The notes beneath the pieces are model-generated. The model did no database searches. It was not told the DNA's origin and was given only the letters and a program-made list of their open reading frames with translations. Below, in pieces: positions 27,001 through 39,000 of a DNA stretch of 64,000 nt (position 1 is the first letter of the stretch; each line of letters begins with the position of its first letter). Made by a program: the position numbers and the translations under genes. This stretch comes from Sipunculus nudus (taxonomy: Eukaryota > Annelida > Sipuncula > Golfingiida > Sipunculidae), in NCBI GenBank assembly GCA_026874595.1, contig CM049306.1, positions 60,084,019-60,148,018 of the forward strand. The letters run 5' to 3'.

Positions 27001-30000
27001 TTTTCTGATTTTATGACAGGTGGCGCCACCTCCATTCACGTTTACGCTGCAGACATCCAAGCGCATATCTTGGGAACTGTGTGACCGATTGGGCCAAAAT
27101 TTTGCATGTGTATAGATATCACATAGCTCTTTATCATACGCAAAACTGGTGGCGCCACCTGCAGCCATTTTTGCACAGCTCCCGTCTGTTTGTCTGCCAT
27201 GGGATAAAATCACTCATATCTCTGCAGTGATTTGACTAATTCACCTAAAATTCGGCATGCGTATACATCCTGGATAGCTTTTCTGATTTTATGACAGGTG
27301 GCGCCACCTACATTCATGTTTACGCTGCAGACATCCAAGCTCATATCTCGGGAACCGTTAGACCGATTGGGCAAAAATTTTGCATGTGTATAGATCTCAC
27401 ATAGCTCTTTATCATACGCAAAACTGGTGGCGCCACCTGCAGCCATTTTTGCACAGCTCCAGTCTGTTTGTCTGCCATGGGATAAAATCACTCATATCTC
27501 GGCAGTGGTTTGACATATCTGCCTAAAATTTTGCAGGTTTATACATCCCTGACAGTTCTCTTGATTTTATGACAGGTGGCGCCACCTGCATTTTAGTTTA
27601 TGCAGCAGACATCCAAGCTCATATCTTGGGAACCGTTTGACCGATTGGGCCAAAGTTTTGCATGTGTATAGTTCTCACATAGCTCTTTATTATACGTAAA
27701 ACTGGTGGCGCCACCTTCAACCATTTTTGTACAGTGTCCATCTGTTTGTCTGCCACGGGCTAAAATCACTCATAAACATAGTGGTTTGACTTATCTGCCT
27801 CAAATTTTGCATATGCATACAACTTGGATGGTTTTCTGGATATATGTGGTAGGTGGCGCAACCTACATACACCATTTGGCTGCAGACATCCATGCTAATA
27901 TGCAACACTTCACTCTGTTTCCCCTTGCCACTCAATCCATGCCTCACTTCACCCGTTCCACTCTGATTTAGGCGGATACACGTAGTCGCTTGTCGACTAC
28001 CTGTATTCTAGTTGAAAATTGTTAAAGTTCTAAATAGAATTTAACATCACTATTCTATTGGAAACAAATTAAATTCTGCCTTAGATAAGGGGGGGGGGGG
28101 AAGGGGGAGAGTCAAGGGGTTATTCTGGGCATTTCTAGGGGCCTTTTTTCTGTCCCTTCCCCCTGAAAATGTTGGTTTTTTTTAGCTTGGAATTTCCTTT
28201 CTCCTGTTAAAATATAAAAGAATAATTCACCCTTTAAGTAAAAAATAATCACAGGAGATGGTAGAGTGCTTTAGAATTATCCACTTTTCTTCCAAATATA
28301 TATGCATTTTTATTTTATTTCTAATTTGGATAAATCTTGGTCTCCTTGAAATTTTGTGAAAGTTACAGACTGGCAAATAATTTCCTTTTTGACATATTCT
28401 GTAATACAACTTGTGTTCCCTGAATCAATACTCTTCAGTTGTACCAAAAGTTATGAAGAGTAAATTATTTTGTTATTTTAGTTTTTATTTAATGTACTTG
28501 TTGTTTTTACAGTTACTGTAGTTAACTTTTTTGTTACAGTTTCCATATTTTGCACCACAAGTTCATGTTTACATTTACCTCAGGACTAGCTTTTAATATA
28601 AGGACATACATTTTTATACTTATCTTAAAATCTATTAACATCCTGATGGAGATTATCCACCATGATATGGACTTTGAAATGTTGTATGTATATATTGTTA
28701 TATAATGCTCCATAACAGATAAATGTCCCTTTACTTATATTAATTAACCTTTCATTATTTTCTCTGTATTTGCCATGTATTGATAATCATGACAAGTAGA
28801 ACAAATGATGAACAATTACATCTTTGATGATTATTGCGTTAAGACCAACAACCCTTTAACAGTATTATCAGGAAACAGTAAATGGGAGATAAATACTACC
28901 CCCATAGATGCTTGGTAAACTGCAGGTTCTAATGATATATATCGTCAGTTTTAAGCCTAATGGAACAAATAAAAATAGTAAAAGTATTGCTGTGTTCTTA
29001 TATTGATCATATTCAGGTATTTTGATTTAAAAAAAATTAACTTTCTGATTATAGATATTATCTGAAAATGCCCATCATTGAACTGCATACAATACTCCAG
29101 TCTAGGGCTGGGATCTGGGGCACACCTTTAAGGTGGCATGCTATTATATATGGATATGTGGTATGTTTGCTTTTCAGCTCAGCTGACTGTAAGTCATCTG
29201 AGCTATAGTCATGGTCCTTTTTCTGTCGTCTATCCGTCTGTTGCATGTGTATAGATCTCACATAGCTCTTTATCATACAAAAAAACTGGAGGGGCCACCT
29301 GCAGCCATTTTTGCACAACGTCCGTCTGTTTGTCTATCGTGGGATAATATCACTCATATCTCTGTAGTGGTTTGACATAACTGCCTAAGATTTTGCAGGT
29401 TTATACATCCTGGACAGCTTTCTTGTTTTATGACAGGTGGCGCCACCTACATTCTAGTTTATGCTGCTGACATCCAAGCTCATATCTCAGGAACCATTTG
29501 ACCGATTGGGCCAAAATTTTGCATGTGTTTAGATCTCACATAGCTCTTTATCATACACAAAACTGGAGGGGCCACCTGCAACATTTTTGCACAGCGTCTG
29601 TCTGGTTGTCTGCCATGGGCTAAAATCACTCATATCTCTGAAGTGGTTTAACTTATCTGCCTAAAAATTTTGCGTGTTTATACATCTTAGATAGCTTTCT
29701 CGATTTTTTTGGCAGGTGGCACCACCTTCATTTATGTTAACGCTGCAAACATTAGGCTTATATCTCAGGACTGGTTGGACATATCCCCCTGAAATTTTGA
29801 TTGTGTATAGATCTCACATAGCTCATAATCATACACAAAATTGGTGGCGCCACCTGCCACCATTTTTGCACAAGTCCTTCTGTTTGTCTGCTGTGGGATA
29901 AAATCACTCATAAACATGTAGTGGTTTGACCTTTTGCCTAAAATTTTGCATATGTATACAACTTGGACAGTTTTCTTGTTTTATGACAGGTGGCGCCACC

Positions 30001-33000
30001 TACATTCTAGTTTATGCTGCTGACATCCAAGCTCATATCTCAGGAACCGTTTGACCAATTGGGTTTAATATAAACTTTAAAACCCTTGAAAGTAAAATAA
30101 AGGTATTAGTCCATTCTTTCCACTTGCCTGTCCATCTGTAAATTTTTCATATGCATCACAGTATCTCAAAACATTTACTGTTTTTTTTCATGACAGTCTT
30201 GTCAGAGTATTAGTTTTGCAATCATATATTTAGAACTTTACTATAACCAAGTAGGAGGGCCCTTTTCCTCTTAGCTTCTCATATGCTTATATATATATAT
30301 ATGAAAAACATAACAATAGAATATTTTGCATTAGCAAAAATTTCAAACTTCAGCCAAGCGTGGTGACCCATGGGTCCCTTGTTCAGCTGGGTATCGGATA
30401 CATAATATTCTCCTGTACAGGATGTATTCATATGTAAGTATGTGCTATGCAGCAAGTTTCCATCGCTCACTGCAGCGATTGAAAAAGCATACACATATCA
30501 ATGGAGGGGGGATTCCTAACTTTGACATTAGTGATAGGGTATTCCTTCATATGGCAGATGACTTATTTACTCCAGCAGTCATTTATCCCTAGTTTTGTTG
30601 CATACATACCACACATATGTATACATTATAAAGGATTCACAGGCATCAGTTTTCTAGCTGCATGCATTACACATATTCATACGTAATGCAAGTATGTATA
30701 GAATGTAAGCTTTATTCTGATATATATACAGTGAAACCTCTGTAATAAGGTCACATGTTGGACTGGCCAAAAGTGACCTTAATTCACAGTTGGTCATATT
30801 AGAGAGGTCAGTTATAACCAATATGAATGCTTTTGGTTCACACAAAGATAGGTGGTCTCTAAGACTGGTTCCACTGGATATGATTCTGTGTATAGTGTTT
30901 GGGGTTTAAATTAATTTATGCCAACTTGGATATACCTTATCAAATCTCCAAACTAAGAGTTTAAGAAATAGGCAGTGACTGGAATAGTTATGATCTGATA
31001 GTTAAAATCACATGGGAATTAAGGCCAGTATAGGTACTGGGGATAATAGTTAGTAAACCAGCACTAAATAGACCTCCGTCTAAAATAAAATAATAAACAC
31101 AATTGCTAATTCCAGCACTGAAAATACATGTGGTAATAATCAAGAATGATAAAATCATATGTCCTCATACACCCTATTAAAGGACAAAGAACTGCTTAAT
31201 TTAGTACTGAGTGTGGCTGACCCAAAAAACAATGACTGGCAAATAAAGTAATTGATAACCTTTGAGCTAAAAGTAAAAGAATTTGCTGTGTACTCAGCTA
31301 CTATTTACTATTGTTGAGGGTTACTGAGTACACATAGTGGGTACAGTTTGTCCAACAGTGACATGAATGACCAATGAAGATCATAAGTACACATCTAGTG
31401 CTTGATGTATAAAGCAGAGGCTACATGATTACTGATAGTTAAAAAAAAAAACTCTAACCCTAAGAGGAAATTGTTGAACTGATATAAAAGCCAGCTATTC
31501 ACCTGACACCTGACTTTTCTATATAATTTATGGAAATTCAGATTTACTATGCATACCTATGTTCGAAATTTAGGTACCAGTAATGCCTGTTGAAATGGTC
31601 TTGTACAGCCTCTGTGATAGCTGTATGAGATTGTTAATTTACAAGCTTTTGGTAAACACAGCAATGTTGACAAACTGAAAAACCATGTAACCCAAGGTGG
31701 TTGGTTGCATGTATGTGGAAGTTGAAAGGTCACTTGCTGCAAAATTCTGATTCATCAGACTTGCCACCAGATGTCCTGATTGAATGTGTTTGGATTATTT
31801 TGGCAGGTATCCAAAATTTAACACATGGATATAAACAAAACAAACACCTTGTGTGCAGTGGGATTGTCATTTTCTGGCCTGTTTTTATAAAAGGCTCAAT
31901 GGATTACTTTTAGTTAAAAGATGTTAGATATCAGAAAAAGTCCCTTTAAAAAAAAACAAACTTTTTTTAAACATGTTTTACTGAGGTGGACCTGAAGTGT
32001 ACATGCATGTGTGGTCAACCACAAACCAGGTGTAACAAAAACCTCTAAATTTCCATAAACATGTGGTACTACTTGGTCTCTCACTGCATAACTTAATGGT
32101 AGAATAACAAAAACATCTGTTTCATGTATTCCATAGGATGTCACCCTTGTAGCAGCCAATCACAACATGACCCAGTTATTCATTTATTAACAAAATCATC
32201 TACTATGTGTTTTCTTTACCTGATAAACAGAAAGATTGTGGGTCATGCCTAAAGTGGGAAACTGTTATATTATCCCTGAAATAGTCATGGAACAACCTCT
32301 ATAAAATAGTTATGATTCAGTTATAATCAAAGTACCAGAGCCAGTTGCTTCCATCTAAAATTTATGTAATCTGGAAAGTCTCTTTGTTCTCTCCTTTGGT
32401 GACCAAAGGTTGGATTCCCAGCATGGCTATTAGAATGTTTTGTAATGGCCAGTCAAAGGTCAGTGGTTTTCTCTGGGTCCTCTGGTTTCCTTTATTTCTA
32501 GAAACTACCGAGTACCACCATCTGAGGCATGGAGAGTGCCATGCATTAGTTCCTGTTGCTATTTGTACAATCCATGTAAAACTGGAAAACTGTATTCTAA
32601 GGCATGCAAGCCTTCACCATGTTCAGTTATTCCACTTTCCCTGGTTCTTCCATGCCTTAGTGACTGTACATTTGTGAATATTCCTTGAGGCTGTCCCTGA
32701 ATCCAGATCATATTCCAGGTCCACACCAAAATCTAATCAATTCTTCATTGGCCCATTACCAAAATGCCCTTAAAATTTCATTTGATTCTGTTTATGATTG
32801 CACTAGTTTCGTTGGGAACAAACTCACTAACACAAACACATACATGAACAGGGATGAATGCAAACCCTAAAGTTTATATGAGAAAAACCCTTTACCCCTG
32901 CCCAGGAGGTTATGGTTTTTTATAACATTTTCAAGGCATATTGATTTAATCCATCTGTGTGAGTGTTGTGTGGACAATGGATATGATTAAGATTTTGTTG

Positions 33001-36000
33001 CAGCAACAAGGTGTAGCACAAACACAAATGCTTCATGAAGCATGTGTGATATAATTTTCACATGGAATGTATATCTTCTGTTTATTGCTCATCTCTATGT
33101 GTCACCCTCAAATCTGATGCCTTTTTAAAATATTTAAGGTGAATTTATCTGCATTTAAAAATTAAAAAAATATTTGGGTGTGAAAGGAATATGATGCTTG
33201 TGTGTATTAAACTTGTCTATCCTCATTATAACTTACAGGCACAGCCAAAACAGTGAACTTGTGTAACTTCATTCAAGAAGTTTCAGATACATAGCTAAAA
33301 GTAAAAAAAATGACTTGAATTAGAAATCTGCATTTTAATGAATACAGTTAATCCTCCGCCATTTACCTATATGGCTAATATTCCCAGGTTCATTTGTGCA
33401 TTAGTGACTGTACATTTGTAAATATTCTTTGATATTATTTGATATTCTTTGATTCTTCCATGATCAGGATCATGTGCTGTATTCACACCAAAATTTAATT
33501 GATTATTCATTGGCACCTTCCTGAAATGCCCTAGAAATTTCATGAGATTCCATTTATAATTGCATGAGTTATGCTGTAAACAATCACACAAACAAAAACA
33601 GTGAATGAATGCATAACCTCCTCACTGAGGGAAAAATACTTTTTTAACAATCAAGATAAGCAGTTGAAACTTTGTACTTGCCTTGTTGAATATAGAGGGT
33701 TCCTGGTAACCCTTGTATGCCCATCCGTTGGTTGTTTGGTTGGAACATTTCATGTTAAAGAATCACATCTCAGGAGTGGTTCAATGTATTGAGCTGAAAT
33801 TTTGCATGTTTATAGATCTTAGATCTTCCCATCTCATACTTGAGACTGGTGGTGCCATCTACAATGATTTTTGCTTGGCGTCCATCCATGTGTTTGCCAT
33901 ACATTTGTCTTAGTGATTGGTGCAACGAATTGGGCTGAAATTTTGCATGTCCATAGATCTGGGATACCTCCATCTCATACTCAATGCCGGGTGCCTTCTG
34001 CACGTTTTTGCATGGTATCCATCCGTGTTTGCTATATGTGAAAATTGCTCATATCTCAGGAGTTGTTCAATGTATTGGTCTGAAATGTGGCATGGCCATC
34101 CATCTTGGAGAGTTTTCTCATAGACCAGACAGGTAATGCCACCTACCTACCTGTATGTCGTAGAATACATTAATGTCCTTTTCTCAGGAGTGATTTGCTG
34201 TATTTGCCTGAAATTGTGCATATCCATAGATCTTTGATACCTCTGTCTTGTATTCAAGACTGGTGGTACCATCTGCAATCGTTTTTGTGTGGCGTCCATC
34301 CACTGTTTGCTTTGTTTAAAAATTGCTCATATCTCAGGAGTGGATGGATGTATCAGCCTGAAATTTTGGCATGTGTAAACCTCTAGGATAGCTTTGTCCT
34401 AGACCAGGTAGGTGGCGACACCTGCTGTTCTGTTTTTACACAATACATTGATGCACTTTTTCTCAGTAGTTGATTGGTGTCTTGGTCTGAAATCTTGCAT
34501 GGTGTATCCATCTGTAGATCTGTTTTTGATGAAAATTGCACATATATAAGGTGTTTAATGTGCATCACTGATGCCACAAATTTGGAGTCATGTCCTGTCA
34601 GGAACATTCCAATGCCTTACTTTACCCATGCCTCTGTGATATGGCAGATACATGTGGCCACTTGTCAGCTACCAGTATTCTTGTTATTTCAAACATTTAG
34701 ACTGACAATTGTGATAATGGTATTGCAGAATCATAAGACATGTAGTGCTGAGATCCCAACTTATTATTCATCACAATTGTTGTTGAATAAAGGTAATGTT
34801 TGACATTAACAGAACATTCTTGTTTTCCAGTGTGATTGGATGGTTAAAGAAAAGAGCAGAAAAGAAAATTCCAGCTATTTTGAAACCTGGCAGTAAGACT
34901 GATAAGGTTAGTACAATAATGTTAATAAAATATACTTTAAATCATTGTTATAATGCGAGTTATACCTTTTTAAGACATAAGAGTCAATCTCGGAGACTGT
35001 TTAGGTTTCATAAATTTTCGCCCAATATCATGGCTGACTGTGAGATTTCTTTTTCAAATTAAATATCTCACATCAGTTATTATTTGCAACTACAAAATAC
35101 AAACATGGAGTTAGGGTCAGGCACCTTCAGTAAGACAGTTCAATAAAGGATTCATATTCATAATATATTATTGTATCCGCCAAAACAGAGTTTTGCGGAT
35201 ACTATGTTTTCAGCTGGACGCCGCCGCCGCCGCTGCCCGTAGGTGTCCGGAGAACTCCTCCGTAACCGCTGGGCGGAATTTTACGAAACCCGGGATTATG
35301 TTCGGGTCACATGTGAACTGCTGCGCCCCGATTTTGTTTTGACCTCTGACCTTTCCTCTGCGCTCTGCATCCGTTTGTGCATCTGTTTCCACACATAAAC
35401 CCACATATCTCGGGAACCGTTTGACCGATCAGGAAAATTTTTTTACACAAATGTAGCCCTTGGAGAGCTTTATAACACACACAAAAAATGGTGGCGCCAC
35501 CTGCAACCATGTTTGCACAGTGTCCATCTGTTCGTCTGCCTTGGGTTAAAATCACTCATTTCTCTGCAGTGACTAGACTAATTCACCTGAAATTCGGCAT
35601 GCTTTAACATCCTGGATAGCTTTTCTGATTTTATGACAGGTGGCGCCACCTACATTCACGTTTATGCTGCAGACATCCAAGCTAATATCTCGGGAACCGT
35701 TTGACCGATCAGAAAAAAATTTTTTTGCACAGATGTAGCCCTTGGAGAGCTTTATAACATACACAAAAAATTGTGGCGCCACCTGCAACCATGTTTGCTC
35801 AGTGTCCATCTGTTCGTCTGCCTTGGGTTAAAATCACTCATATCTCTGCATTGACTTGACTAATTCACTTGAAATTGGGCATGCGTACACATCCTGGATA
35901 GCTTTTCTGATTTTATGACAGGTGGCACCACCTACATTCACGTTTACGCTGCAGACATCCAAGCTCATATCTCGGGAACCGTTTGACCAATCAGGAAAAT

Positions 36001-39000
36001 TTTTTGGCACAAATGTAGCCCTTGGAGAGCTTTATAACATACACAAAAAATGGTGGCACCACCTGCAACCATGTTTGCACAGTGTCCATCTGTTCATCTG
36101 CCTTGGGTTAAAATCACTCATATCTCTGCAGTGACTTGACTAATTTTCCTGAAATTCGGCATGCGTACACATCCTGGATAGCTTTTCTGATTTTATGACA
36201 GGTGGCGCCACCTACATTCACGTTTACGCTGCAGACATCTAAGCTCATATCTCAGGAACCGTTTGACCGATCAGGAAAATTTTTTTGCACAAATGTAGCC
36301 CTTGGAGAGCTTTATAACATACACACAAAATGGTGGCGCCACCTGCAACCATGTTTGCACAGTGTCCATCTGTTCGTCTGCCTTGGGTTAAAATCACTCA
36401 TATCTCTGCAGTGACTTGACTAATTCACCTGAAATTTGGCATGCGTAAACATCCTGGATAGCTTTTCTGATTTTATGACAGGTGGCGCCACCTACATTCA
36501 TGTTTACACTGCAGACATCCAAGCTCATATCGCGGGAACCGTTTGACCGATTGGGCCAAAATTTTGCATGTGTACAGATCTCACATGGCTCTTCATCATA
36601 CGCAAAACTGGTGGCGCCACCTGCAGCCATTTTTGCTCAGCGTCCATCTGTTTGTCTGCCACGGGCTAAAATCACTCATATACATGTAGTGGTTTGACTT
36701 ATCTGCCTTAAATTTTGCATATGTATACAACTTGGACGGCTTTCTGGATTTTGTGGTATTGGGGGCAACCTACATACACAATTTGGCTGAAGACATCCAT
36801 GCTAATATGCAACACTCAATTTTCCCTTGCCACTCAATCCATGCCTCACTTCACCCGTTCCACTCTGATTTAGGCGGATAGCCGGATACACGTAGTCACT
36901 TGTCGACTACCCGTATTCTAGTTATAAATTGATATATATGTATATTTTTAATTATATGGAAATGCACTAACATGTATTTTCAGTTTTACTGTTTACAAAG
37001 TTTATAAACAACACTACACTGGTTACACAGATATGCTGTTTAAAAAATTAAAATGCCTATCAGAGAAAAAATAAATTAATAATGATGTGACAAATGGTTA
37101 TTTGCTGAAAAGTAAAACTTATTAAGTTCGACAACATGCCGAGTGTGGCCTTGATAGTCAAGTGTGGAAGCTCTCAACACTTAGCTCTCTCCTCTGGTGA
37201 CCTGGTTTTGATCTCTGGCATGCATGGCTATGAGAGAAGTTTGTAGATGCCTTTCAAAGGCTTGTGGTTTTCTCCAGGACCTCTGGTTTCCTCCACCTCT
37301 AGAAACCACCAATTACCACCATCTCAGCCATCTTAACATCATCTCTCATAAAGTGCTGCAGTTAGTTATAATAACAATTGTACAATCAATTTGAAATAAA
37401 TAAGTTTATATTATATGCTATCTTTTACCAAAGATGCATTATAACTTATTTCAGAACTCTATAGCCGCCTACATCCGGCTGTTTGAGCCCCTGGTTATCA
37501 AGGCGCTGAAGCAGTACACAGTAACCAGCTCTCTGGAGCTGCAGCAGCAGGTGCTGAACCTGCTGACTCAGCTGGTACAGCTACGAGTCAACTACTGTCT
37601 CCTAGACTCAGACCAGATCTTCATTGGCTTCGTTATAAAACAGTTTGAGTACATTGAGGATGGACAGATAAGGTAAGGGAGATATCCTCTTTAATATATA
37701 TTAGAATATACAGTGGAACCTGGCTTTCTGACCACCCTGCAATTGCGACCACCCCGCAGTTACTCCCAATTTTCTTGGTCCTGAATATATGCTCCAATTA
37801 ACTTAGAATTTCATAAATACTACCACCCCCAAATCAGGACCACTTTGGTCAGTCCCCAAGGTGGTCATAATTGTGGGGTTCTACTGTATAACTTGTGGAT
37901 CATTCTAAAATTTTTTGTTGCCATTTATCTAGGACAACTTCACCCAATGAACAAGACCTGTGATGCCACTTATAATTCTCTTGATTTTTACACAGTTTTA
38001 ATTGTACATAAGAAAAATAATTGTAGATAAAAAATTAATGACAACTTGACAGATATATAAAAGAGGATAGAAAGAGTTTTTCTGACTGATGCATATAGTT
38101 GAGGATTAAGCATGTATTTGAAATCTGAAATATCTTACTTGCATACATATTAGAAGATATCCATATGTAAACTGATAATGTTTGGAATGGGCAAAATTTG
38201 TTATGATATATTCACAGTTTATTACAGTATAATATAGAAAAGGGATTATTTTCATCAGTTGTAACACCTGAGGAAGGGGGCTGAGCACCCGAAAGCTTGT
38301 GTACAAGAACCCACACACAGCTAGTCTTTTTCAAAAGGTGTCAACCATTTACATTACTTTTGTAAGTAACAGACTAGCACGGCATTTCAAAACTTTACAT
38401 CAGTTGTAAAGGTGATACATACATCAAACTTTTTGTTTTGAAGGTTTCTTTCACACTTTATAAACAGTTATCATGATTTAAATGTCCAGTACTTAACAAG
38501 TCTTTATTTGTGCATTTCAGGAATTCTGATACATTGGTTCCTCACATCTTTAACTTCCTGGTTTTATTATCATATGAAAAATACCACTCCAAGAGTATAA
38601 TTGGTATGAATCGAGTTATACAGCTATGTGACGGCATTATGGCCAGTGGGCAGCAACCAACTACACATGGTGGGTTACCTGCAGATTTAACAATTTATCA
38701 TTATACAGTTTCTGTGTCTAGCCCTTTTTATTATATCCCTGTCATATGTCAGGAATATTATGGTATACCCACCTTCTGTCTGTCCATCTGTCCATCCATT
38801 AACTTTAGTGTCGCTGTGATAACTAACTGGAGCTTTGATGGATTTTCACAAAACTCACCTTAACTACTTACCAACAGATCATCTCATACAAGTTCGATTA
38901 TGGGCAACATCCACACATATTTAATAAGGTCAAAGGTCACTAGGCTTCTTTGTGGTGTCGCCACAATAACTTGTGAAGAATATGAAGGATTTTTGATTAA

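Larger units (their letters stand above)
12918..34830 (+). other. HTT giant intron, 21.9 kb, host of a nested gene
   Basis: The next HTT coding segment that fits in phase (2 to 2) is at 34831. Between lie the prominin-like gene, a LINE remnant, and family A, B and C elements, all listed separately. I searched for additional HTT coding segments here and recognised none; the protein is continuous across the junction (..[13 protein letters not shown]..). Confidence 0.8.

Noticed and set aside
26587..27491. Series of minus-strand open frames with a repeated [12 protein letters not shown] / [14 protein letters not shown] protein pattern (also 35.2-36.6 kb)
   Set aside because: They follow the tandem core of family B elements, start and stop within units, and the pattern simply translates the GGTGGCGCCACC palindrome and its surroundings. 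No start context or conserved domain.
38265..38390. CACCTGAGGAAGGGGGCTGAGCACCCGAAAGC segment that looks like a 3' end of some retroelements
   Set aside because: Too short and isolated to assign; a weak relative lies near 46020. Recorded only as a possible repeat fragment.
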